From Caenimonas soli (GTDB lineage: Bacteria > Pseudomonadota > Gammaproteobacteria > Burkholderiales > Burkholderiaceae_C), in NCBI RefSeq assembly GCF_013155545.1, contig NZ_JABJVV010000009.1:124001-188000 (forward strand): DNA of 64,000 nt, written 5' to 3'. Positions 9,029 through 15,979 of this stretch are shown piece after piece; positions within the stretch are counted from its first letter, which is position 1, and each line of letters starts with the position of its first letter. A model generated the notes under the pieces. The model did not search any database. It was not told the origin of the DNA and saw only the letters and a list, made by a program, of their open reading frames with translations. Both the position numbers and the translations under genes were made by a program.

Positions 9029-11551
9029 CTATTCAGGGGCGCGGCGCAGGGTTTCCACGACGGGACGATTAAGCACTTCGCGCAAGCCCCACCAGCCCGC
9101 CGCCAAGGCCAGCGCCGCGCCGGCCAGGGACCCAAACAGCGGCACCCAAGGCGAGGCGGTCCAGTCGAAATCGAAGGCATAGCGGGCCATGCCCCAGCCC
9201 ACCACGCTGGCGACCACACTGGCCAGGAAGCCGGCCAGCAGGCCGATGCCGATCAGCTCGGCGCGCTGGACCTGGCGCAGCAGCACGCCGCTGGCACCCA
9301 CGGCGCGCATGATCGCGAACTCGCGGGCCCGCTCCTCCCGTGTGGCTGTGACGGCCGCGAACAACACCACCACGCCGGCGGCCAGCGTGAATCCGAACAG
9401 GAATTCCACCGCGCGGATCACCTTGTCCAGCACGCCCTGCACCTGGTTGATGGTGGTGGTCATGTCGACGTTGGTGATGTTGGGGAAGGCCCGCACCAGC
9501 TGGTTGTCAAAGCCGCGGCGCTCGGGCGCGCGGAAGGCGCTCATGTAGGTGACGGCCACGTCATCGAGCTGGCTCACCGGGTAGATCACGAAGAAGTTAG
9601 CCCGCATCGAGCCCCAGTCGACCTTGCGCAGCGAGGTGATCCTGGCGTCGGTCTGCTGGCCGCCGATGTCGAAACGCAGTTCGTCGCCCAGTTTCAAGCC
9701 CAGCGTAGCGGCAATGCCCTCTTCCACGCTCACGGCGCCGCGCTCCTCGGGCTCCCAGCGGCCCGCCACCACCTGGTTGTGCGGTGGCTGCACGGGGGTG
9801 CTGGACAGGTTGAATTCGCGGTCCACCAGCCGCTTGGCGCGGTCCTCGATGAAGTCGTCGGGCGTCACGGTCTTGCCGTTCACGGCGATCAGGCGGCCGC
9901 GGATCATCGGGTACCAGTCGAAGCGTTTCACGCCCGCGTCGCGCAGCGTCTTCTGGAACGCAGCGCCTTGCTCGGGCATCACGTTGATGACGAAGCGGTT
10001 GGGCGCATCCGGCGGCGTGGCCTTGCGCCAGCTCGCCACCAGGTCGGTTCGCAGCAACACCAGCAGCACCAGCGCGAGCAGGCCGACTGCCAGGGCGCTG
10101 ACCTGCACCACGGCGTAGGCCGGTCGCGCCGAGATCTGGCGCGTGGCCAGCACCAGCCATCGGGGCGCGGTGGCCTCGTTCACCGACATGCGCAGCAGCT
10201 TCACCGCCACCCAGCTCAATCCGGCGAACAGCAGCACGGCCACGGCAAAGCCGCCCACGGCGATGCCGCCCAGTTTCAGGTCGCTGCTGGCCGCCAGCAG
10301 CAAGGCGGCGAAGCCGATCACGCCGACGGTCAGCACTGCGGCCGAGGCCGGCTTGAGGCCGCCGACGTCACGGCGGATCACGCGCAACGGCGGAACCTGC
10401 GCGAGTTGCAGCACCGGCGGCAGGCCGAAGGCGAACAGCAAGGTCAGGCCCATGCCGATGCCGAACGCTGCCGGCCAGAGTGTGGCGAGCGGCAGCGCCG
10501 TGTCCACCAGGCCCGCCAGCAGCACGATGAAGACGAAGTGCACGGCGTAGCCGATCAACACGCCCAGCAGGCTGGCGGCCAAGCCGATCATCGCGAACTC
10601 GAAGGCGTAACTCCAGGCGATGGTGCGCTGGCTTTGCCCCAGCACGCGCAGCATGGCGCAGTCGTCCAGGTGCGCCGCCGCGAAGCCGCGCGCGGCCAGG
10701 GCTACCGCCACGGCACTCAGCAGAGCGGCCAGCAAGGCAACGAGATTGAGGAATTTCTCGGCGCGGTCCAGGGTCTGACGCATCTCGGGCCGCCCGCCTT
10801 CCAGCGACTCGACCCGCACGCCGCGCACGGCGGGCTTCTTCACTTCCTCCACCGCCCATTTGACGAAGGCACTGACCTGCCGGTCCGGCCCCGCCACGGC
10901 GAAGCGATAGCTCACCCGGCTGGCCGGCTGGATCAGGCGGCTGGCCGGGAGGTCGGCGTTATTGACCATGACGCGCGGCGCGAAGCTCATGAAGCCTGCG
11001 CCCCGATCCGGCTCGACCACGATGACCCGCGCCACCCGCAACTGCGAGTCTCCCAGCAGCAAGGGATCGCCCATCTTCAAGCCCAGCGACTCGAGCAGCG
11101 CGGCATCGACCCAGGCTTCGCCCCGGGCGGGGATGTCGCGCGTACGTTCGCCCGGTGCTTCGGGCTGTGCGGCGACCTGGAGGTTGCCGCGCACCGGATA
11201 GCCCGGCGGCACGGCCTTGAGCGCGACCAGCCGGCTCGCGCCGCCTTGCGCCTCGGGCGCCCGTGCCATGGTGGGAAAGCCCAGCGTGGTCACGGCCTGC
11301 AGGCCCAGCGATCTGGCCTTGTCGATGAAAGCCTGGGGCGTGGGGTTGTCGCTGGAGACGACGGCGTCGCCGCCAAGCAGCTGGCGTGCGTCGCGCGCGA
11401 GGCCGCCCTTGAGCCGGTCGGCGAAAAATCCCACGGCCGTGAGCGCTGCCACCGCCAGCGTCACGGCCACGATCAGCAGGCGCAGCTCGCCGGCACGCAA
11501 GTCGCGCCAGAGGGTGCGCCATCCCAGCTGCCAGGGAGAATTCAGGGTCAT
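9029..11551 (-). CDS. FtsX-like ABC transporter permease (YbbP-like)
   Basis: An 840-aa inner-membrane protein with two FtsX/MacB-type permease modules. It has an N-terminal transmembrane helix (LLIVAVTLAVAALTAVGFF), a periplasmic MacB-PCD-like domain, a first FtsX block about 250-400, further helices about 420-490, a second periplasmic region and a C-terminal FtsX block about 720-830. The architecture matches YbbP, which normally works with ATPase YbbA next to thioesterase TesA, possibly in lipoprotein or hydrophobic-molecule export. No ATPase gene is adjacent here. I start at ATG 11551 (MTLNSPWQLGWRTLWRDL); an in-frame GTG three codons upstream is possible. Confidence 0.9.
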   Translation of the reverse strand: MTLNSPWQLGWRTLWRDLRAGELRLLIVAVTLAVAALTAVGFFADRLKGGLARDARQLLGGDAVVSSDNPTPQAFIDKARSLGLQAVTTLGFPTMARAPEAQGGASRLVALKAVPPGYPVRGNLQVAAQPEAPGERTRDIPARGEAWVDAALLESLGLKMGDPLLLGDSQLRVARVIVVEPDRGAGFMSFAPRVMVNNADLPASRLIQPASRVSYRFAVAGPDRQVSAFVKWAVEEVKKPAVRGVRVESLEGGRPEMRQTLDRAEKFLNLVALLAALLSAVAVALAARGFAAAHLDDCAMLRVLGQSQRTIAWSYAFEFAMIGLAASLLGVLIGYAVHFVFIVLLAGLVDTALPLATLWPAAFGIGMGLTLLFAFGLPPVLQLAQVPPLRVIRRDVGGLKPASAAVLTVGVIGFAALLLAASSDLKLGGIAVGGFAVAVLLFAGLSWVAVKLLRMSVNEATAPRWLVLATRQISARPAYAVVQVSALAVGLLALVLLVLLRTDLVASWRKATPPDAPNRFVINVMPEQGAAFQKTLRDAGVKRFDWYPMIRGRLIAVNGKTVTPDDFIEDRAKRLVDREFNLSSTPVQPPHNQVVAGRWEPEERGAVSVEEGIAATLGLKLGDELRFDIGGQQTDARITSLRKVDWGSMRANFFVIYPVSQLDDVAVTYMSAFRAPERRGFDNQLVRAFPNITNVDMTTTINQVQGVLDKVIRAVEFLFGFTLAAGVVVLFAAVTATREERAREFAIMRAVGASGVLLRQVQRAELIGIGLLAGFLASVVASVVGWGMARYAFDFDWTASPWVPLFGSLAGAALALAAGWWGLREVLNRPVVETLRRAPE

Positions 11552-11586
11552 GCCCGCCACCTTAGCGCAAAAGTCTCAGCCGGGAA

Positions 11587-12501
11587 TTAGCCGGGCGGTC
11601 GGGGCATCGCAAGGCGCAGCTCCAGGTCGCGCAGCACCGGACGGATCCCCGCGCCGACGCGAATCTGCGGATTGGAGAAACCGTCCTCCTTGCGGGCCTC
11701 GATCTCGCGCTGGCGAATCACCGGCACGGCCGCGGCAAACGCCCGTTCGAAGGAATGCGTCTTGCGCAGCTGCTCGTGGAACAAGGCCCGGCCAAAGAAG
11801 GTGAGTTCGGACAGGCGCCCGCAACCGTACGAGGTGTGGTGGGCATCGGCGGCGGTCATGATCAGCGTCGTGTCGCTGGCCAGCGGGCCCACCCAGCCGC
11901 CGGAGTAGCAGGCCGACACGGCGATAACGCGGTTGCGGATGCCGGCCTGGTCGAGGACGCGCCGGAGTTCGCTCGGGCTCAGCGGTTCCACTTGCAGCGC
12001 CCCGTTGGCGGCGGCCAGCATGAAGTCCTTCGCGCCATGGGAGGTGAGGTACACCACCAGCACGTCGTTCTCGCGGTCCATCCGCTCGGCCAGGGCGTCG
12101 ACGGCTCGCTCCAGGTTGGCGGGCGTTGCCCAAAGATGCGTCCGCGCTGTCAGCGGGTGATTGGCCAAGTGCACCACGCGGCCCCTGGCGTCGAAGCGAT
12201 CGGCAAGCAGCTTGGCCACCATATTGCTCTCGCGCAGGAACACGTCGCCATCGTCGAAAGGCGAGAACACCAGGCCGTACACATCCACCACGCCCGGGCG
12301 TTGGAAGACCAGGGACGCAAGCGTTCTCTGCCACAGCGCCTGCTGGTCCTCGTAGATGCGCTCGCTCATTTGCAGGCGTGGACGCTGCTCTTGCTGCGCC
12401 GGGGCCAGCTCGACCAATCCGAAGAACGCGGCCAGGCCCAGCGCCAGCACGCCCATGCGCAAGCGGCACAGGCGTTTGGCAAAGGATTGCGCTTCGTCCA
12501 T
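11587..12501 (-). CDS. Peptidase C13 (legumain/caspase-like) family protein, membrane-anchored
   Basis: A 304-aa protein of clan CD. A hydrophobic segment at about 16-34 (MGVLALGLAAFFGLVEL) is a signal anchor or signal peptide, placing the domain in the periplasm. The catalytic His is His155 in YLTSHGAKDF and the nucleophile Cys198 in SACYSGGW, each after a hydrophobic strand as in legumain, GPI transamidase Gpi8 and caspases. Bacterial C13 proteins are widespread in Burkholderiales but largely uncharacterised. I start at ATG 12501; a TTG three codons upstream is also open. It stands 30 bases downstream of fdhD on the same strand. Confidence 0.87.
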   Translation of the reverse strand: MDEAQSFAKRLCRLRMGVLALGLAAFFGLVELAPAQQEQRPRLQMSERIYEDQQALWQRTLASLVFQRPGVVDVYGLVFSPFDDGDVFLRESNMVAKLLADRFDARGRVVHLANHPLTARTHLWATPANLERAVDALAERMDRENDVLVVYLTSHGAKDFMLAAANGALQVEPLSPSELRRVLDQAGIRNRVIAVSACYSGGWVGPLASDTTLIMTAADAHHTSYGCGRLSELTFFGRALFHEQLRKTHSFERAFAAAVPVIRQREIEARKEDGFSNPQIRVGAGIRPVLRDLELRLAMPRPPG

Positions 12502-12531
12502 GAGTGGCAATCATGCCACCGGCGGCGCGAT

Positions 12532-13374
12532 TCAGGCGATGGCGCGCAGCTGCTTGGGGCCGGCCAATTCGGGCTGCAGTTGCAGCCGTTGGGCAGCGGT
12601 GTAGCAGAGGAAATGCTTGTTGGTGGCTCGACCGATCGCGCACAGATCCAGGCGCTGCGCGATCTCGTGGCCCATCTGTGTGATGCCGCTGCGCGAGACC
12701 ACGATCGGCACGCCCATTTGGGCCGACTTGATGACCATCTCGCTGGTGAGGCGGCCGGTCGTGTAAAAAATCTTGTCGCCGCTGTCCATCGCCGGCTGCT
12801 GGAGCCACATCCAGCCGGCAATGGTGTCGATGGCGTTGTGCCGCCCCACGTCTTCCACGAACAGCAGCATCTCCTCGCCCTTGAACAGCGCGCAGCCGTG
12901 CACGGATCCCGCCGACTTGTATGTGCTCTCCTGCAGGCGGATCGCATTGAGGATGCCGTAGAGCTGGGCCTGGGTGATGGACGCTTCTGGCAGGTGGATC
13001 GACTCGATCTCGTCCATGAGCCCGCCGAACACGCTGCCCTGGCCGCAGCCGGTGGTGACGACGCGCCGCGCCGTGCGTTCCTTGATCCCCTTGATGCCGG
13101 AGCGGGTCTTCACGGCGGCGGCGCCGACTTCCCAATCCACGGTGATGGACTCGACCTCATCGAGCGACCTGACCAGGCGCTGGTTGCGCAGGTACCCCAG
13201 GACCAGCCATTCAGGCCGTGCACCCAGGGTCATCAGCGTCACCAGCTCGCGCCTGTCCACGTACACCGTGAGCGGGCGCTCGGCCGGGATCGAGGTGGTG
13301 CCGCGCTCGCCAAATTCATTGACGGTTTCAATCTCGCGCGTCAGTGGCGCGCGCGCTTCAGTGAGGAAAGGCAA
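12532..13374 (-). CDS. fdhD: Formate dehydrogenase accessory sulfurtransferase FdhD
   Basis: FdhD carries sulfur from IscS to the bis-MGD Mo/W cofactor of formate dehydrogenases. About 280 aa from a TTG start at 13374, five bases after the preceding stop; no ATG exists near the expected N-terminus, so the start is uncertain. Conserved blocks include ERPLTVYVDRREL, VTTGCGQGS, FVEDVGRHNAIDTI, FYTTGRLTSEMVIK and CAIGRATNKHFLCYT. E. coli FdhD has a CxxC loop (TGCGVCG). Here only the first Cys remains and Gly occupies the second position. Last gene of the respiratory formate dehydrogenase operon. Confidence 0.93.
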   Translation of the reverse strand: MPFLTEARAPLTREIETVNEFGERGTTSIPAERPLTVYVDRRELVTLMTLGARPEWLVLGYLRNQRLVRSLDEVESITVDWEVGAAAVKTRSGIKGIKERTARRVVTTGCGQGSVFGGLMDEIESIHLPEASITQAQLYGILNAIRLQESTYKSAGSVHGCALFKGEEMLLFVEDVGRHNAIDTIAGWMWLQQPAMDSGDKIFYTTGRLTSEMVIKSAQMGVPIVVSRSGITQMGHEIAQRLDLCAIGRATNKHFLCYTAAQRLQLQPELAGPKQLRAIA

Positions 13375-13379
13375 GGACT

Positions 13380-13844
13380 CTACTTCTTGGCGGGAGCCAT
13401 CTCCGCCGAGTTCGGCTTGACGCTGGGCGGGCTGGCGGCCGTTCCGCTGGGCGAGTGCGCGCCGGCGGTTTCCAGCGGCTTCTGCTCGGGCGGATTGTAG
13501 GCGAATGGCCCCGGTTCGGCGCACGGCGGCAACGGCGCGGCGGCCGTGACGACCGGTGTGCCGGAAGCGGCTGCAGCGGCGGGTTGGGCCGCAGCAGGCG
13601 CGGCCGCCGTAGCCACCGGCTTGGCGTCCTTGGATGCGACGGTTTTGCCGCCGTTCTTTGTGTAGAGCGCAGCCACCTTGTCCTGGGCCTTGCACAGCAG
13701 GAAGGCATCGACCTTGGCCTGCCAGGCCGCCTTGGCGGCGGTCTCGGCGGCTTTGGCCTTGGCCGCGTCATCGGGCGGAGGCAGCTTGGCGAACGCCAGA
13801 CCGCAGGCCGCGATCAGCGCAGTGGGCACCAGAAATCTGTTCAT
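13380..13844 (-). CDS. Hypothetical secreted Ala/Pro-rich protein in the formate dehydrogenase operon
   Basis: A 154-aa protein I do not recognise. It has a signal peptide (MNRFLVPTALIAACGLAFA), a helical Ala/Lys-rich stretch (about 20-60), an Ala/Pro-rich low-complexity stretch, and a C-terminal part with one Cys (LPPCAEPGPFAYNPPEQKP). A second Cys sits in AFLLCKAQDKV, so the two could form a disulfide in the periplasm. The ribosome-binding site GGAG lies eight bases before ATG 13844. The gene is between the cytochrome b subunit and fdhD, five bases ahead of the latter, so a role in the periplasmic formate dehydrogenase is possible. Confidence 0.8.
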   Translation of the reverse strand: MNRFLVPTALIAACGLAFAKLPPPDDAAKAKAAETAAKAAWQAKVDAFLLCKAQDKVAALYTKNGGKTVASKDAKPVATAAAPAAAQPAAAAASGTPVVTAAAPLPPCAEPGPFAYNPPEQKPLETAGAHSPSGTAASPPSVKPNSAEMAPAKK

Positions 13845-13861
13845 CTGTTTTTCTCCTGCGG

Positions 13862-15112
13862 TCAAGCGGGGCGCACCGTTTCCACGTCCTCGGGTTTCAC
13901 CAGCGGCTCGCTGCGATGCGCGGGGATCCTGCCGGCCTGGATGTCGTCGTACCAGTATTCGTGGTGTTCCCGGGCCCAGTGCTCGTCCACGTAGCCGGTG
14001 CGCATCGCCGTATAGGCCCCGCGCATGCCGATGGTACCCAGGTAGATGTGCAGGGCGAACAAGCACATCATCAGCACCGTGGACACGGCGTGGACCATGT
14101 GGGCGACCTGCATGGTGCCACGGTCGTAGACCAGGTTGGGGATCAGCTTGTCCATCACCAGACCGGACGCCACGACGATCACCCCGAGGAAGAGCACGCC
14201 AAGCCAGAACAGGACCTTCTCGCCGGCATTGAAGCGGTGCGACGGCGGCTCGTGCCCCGACTTGCTGAACACGCCGCCCGCCTTGAGCAGCCACCGGAGG
14301 TCGCCGCGCTGCGGGAACTCGTCGCGCACGAAGGTGAAGAACACGATCACCAGCGACACGGCGAACACCGGCCCGGCGAAGTTGTGCAGCGTCTTCAGGG
14401 CGTAGCTGAGCCAGCCGAACAGGGTGAGGCCCAGGACCGGCAGCAGAAAGAACTTGCCGAAGGCCATCACGATGCCCGACACCGCCAGGATGACGAAAGC
14501 GATTGCGTTGGCCCAATGGGCCGAGCGCTCGAACGGCGTGAAGCGCTCGATGCGCCGGCCGCCGCCCTGCGCATCGGCGTGGCCAATCCGCCCGCGGGCG
14601 AGGTAGAAGATGGCGAGCGCGCCCAGCGAGATCAGGAACAGCGCGCCGCCGTACGGAATGATCCAGTTGTTGCGCACCTGGCGCCAGGCCTCACCGGCGG
14701 TGGTGAGGCGCGAACCCGGATACTGCACCGGCGCCTGGATCAGGATGCCCGCCTCGGGGGCCTGGCTCTTGGGCAGGCTGGAGAAGCCTTCCATGCCCCC
14801 CGCCACGCCGCGCCACATCGGCGCGTTGTTGCCGGGCTGCACCTTGTTGCGCTCGGCATTGTTCTGCTGCATGTACTTGGGATCGGAGCTCGCGTCGGGC
14901 TTGACCTCGGGCTTGACGTCCAGGATGTTCTGGCCCTGGATGCCGCCGGGCGCGGCCGGCACGGGGTCGTCCTGCGGCTTGGTCTGCGCGGACACCGAGA
15001 CACTGAACGCCAGTGAAAGAGCCAGCAGCAAGGAGCGACTCCTGCCGAGCCGCCTCAAAGGAGGCTGCGCCCCCTCGGGGGGCAGCGAACGAATGTGAGC
15101 GTGGGGGCCCAT
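13862..15112 (-). CDS. fdhC: Formate dehydrogenase gamma subunit, cytochrome b556 type
   Basis: A 416-aa inner-membrane dihaem cytochrome b that passes electrons from the periplasmic formate dehydrogenase to quinone (FdnI/FdoI family). An N-terminal signal (about 1-43) and a periplasmic stretch with Gln/Pro/Asn precede a first helix near 160-180. The four-helix cytochrome core follows, with haem-ligand candidates in RFTPFERSAHWANA, LHNFAGPVFA and HMVHAVSTVLMMCLFALHIYLG (split between helices). The 416 aa exceed FdnI because of this N-terminal extension. The start codon and first about 20 codons fall in a GC-rich palindromic repeat at 15053-15110, so the true start may lie slightly downstream. 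Confidence 0.93.
   Translation of the reverse strand: MGPHAHIRSLPPEGAQPPLRRLGRSRSLLLALSLAFSVSVSAQTKPQDDPVPAAPGGIQGQNILDVKPEVKPDASSDPKYMQQNNAERNKVQPGNNAPMWRGVAGGMEGFSSLPKSQAPEAGILIQAPVQYPGSRLTTAGEAWRQVRNNWIIPYGGALFLISLGALAIFYLARGRIGHADAQGGGRRIERFTPFERSAHWANAIAFVILAVSGIVMAFGKFFLLPVLGLTLFGWLSYALKTLHNFAGPVFAVSLVIVFFTFVRDEFPQRGDLRWLLKAGGVFSKSGHEPPSHRFNAGEKVLFWLGVLFLGVIVVASGLVMDKLIPNLVYDRGTMQVAHMVHAVSTVLMMCLFALHIYLGTIGMRGAYTAMRTGYVDEHWAREHHEYWYDDIQAGRIPAHRSEPLVKPEDVETVRPA
15053..15110. repeat. GC-rich palindromic element overlapping the fdhC start
   Basis: The sequence contains CTGCGCCCCCTCGGGGGGCAG, a G/C-rich hairpin, flanked by CAAAGGAGG and a TGAGCGTGGGGGC tail. I recall this type of element recurring between and at the ends of genes in Comamonadaceae, but no second copy is in this window. 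Here it is translated as the N-terminal HAHIRSLPPEGAQPPLRRL-like region of the gamma subunit. Confidence 0.5.
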
Positions 15113-15116
15113 ATTT

Positions 15117-15350
15117 TCAGTTGACCTTGGTGTATTCGTTCTGGGTTTGCTGGGCGCGGTTTTTCACCTGCTGCTCCCAACTCGCCTTGTCGCCCTGCTT
15201 CCAGCCCTGCACGGCATAAGGCATGCCCGTGCCCTGGAAGGCCTGCGAGTCCACCTTCACGCCGCTTTGCAGCGTTTGCGTCTTGTCGCCGCATGCGGAC
15301 AGTGCCGCTGCCGCGGCGAGCGTTGCCATGAATGTCAGACCGCGCTTCAT
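15117..15350 (-). CDS. Small lipoprotein in the formate dehydrogenase operon
   Basis: A 77-aa predicted lipoprotein. The signal peptide MKRGLTFMATLAAAAALSAC ends in a lipobox (LSAC), so Cys20 would be lipidated. The mature part of about 58 aa is hydrophilic (GVKVDSQAFQGTG; GWKQGDKASWEQQVKNRAQ). The ATG overlaps the stop of the beta-subunit gene by ATGA, and the strong GGAGG ribosome-binding site lies within the end of that gene. It sits between beta and gamma subunits, where E. coli fdn/fdo have nothing. I do not recognise the family; an assembly or tethering role is only inferred from position. Confidence 0.85.
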   Translation of the reverse strand: MKRGLTFMATLAAAAALSACGDKTQTLQSGVKVDSQAFQGTGMPYAVQGWKQGDKASWEQQVKNRAQQTQNEYTKVN

Positions 15351-15964
15351 GATTTGCCTCCAGCGGGCTGCCCGGCCTGCTTCGAACCGTAGGCCGTGCC
15401 CCAGCCCCAGGCCTCGGCACCCTTGCCGCGTCTGAGCACGCGGTTGCGGAAAATGTCGGCGATGACGTCGCCGTCGCCGGCCAGCAGCGCCTTGGTCGAG
15501 CACATCTCGGCGCAGGCCGGAAGCTTGCCTTCGGCCAGCCGGTTGCGTCCGTACTTCTCGAACTCGGCCTGCGAACCATTGGCCTCGGGACCGCCGGCGC
15601 AGAAGGTGCACTTATCCATCTTGCCGCGCACACCGAAGGTGCCGGCAGAGGGGAATTGCGGCGCGCCGAAGGGGCAGGCATAGCTGCAGTAGCCGCAGCC
15701 GATGCACACGTCCTTGTCGTGCAGCACCACGCCCTCGTCGGTGCGGTAGAAGCAGTTGACCGGACACACGGCCATGCAGGGCGCGTCGGAGCAGTGCATG
15801 CAGGCCACCGAGATCGAGCGTTCGCCCGGCACCCCGTCATTGAGCGTGACCACCCGGCGGCGGTTGACGCCCCAGGGCACCTCGTTCTCGTTCTTGCAGG
15901 CCGTGACGCAGCCGTTGCACTCGATGCAACGCTCGGAGTCGCAGACGAATTTCATTCTTGCCAT
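15347..15964 (-). CDS. fdhB: Formate dehydrogenase beta subunit (four [4Fe-4S] ferredoxin)
   Basis: A 205-aa electron-transfer subunit. Four Cys clusters are visible: CIECNGCVTACKNEN near the N-terminus, CMHCSDAPCMAVCPV, CIGCGYCSYACPFGAP, and a fourth around CTFCAGG with CAEMCSTKA. It links the catalytic alpha subunit to the cytochrome b. There is no C-terminal transmembrane helix like FdnH's, so it resembles the shorter FDH3-type beta subunits and should depend on partners for membrane attachment. It is 15 bases downstream of the alpha-subunit gene. Confidence 0.96.
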   Translation of the reverse strand: MARMKFVCDSERCIECNGCVTACKNENEVPWGVNRRRVVTLNDGVPGERSISVACMHCSDAPCMAVCPVNCFYRTDEGVVLHDKDVCIGCGYCSYACPFGAPQFPSAGTFGVRGKMDKCTFCAGGPEANGSQAEFEKYGRNRLAEGKLPACAEMCSTKALLAGDGDVIADIFRNRVLRRGKGAEAWGWGTAYGSKQAGQPAGGKS

Positions 15965-15979
15965 GCTGGTCTCCTGTCT

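Noticed and set aside
7184-11590. Very long open frame (1468 codons) on the plus strand
   Set aside because: It is antisense to the SDR, AhpD-like, sigJ, globin and permease genes, is His/Gln/Arg-rich and matches no family. It is an artefact of high GC.
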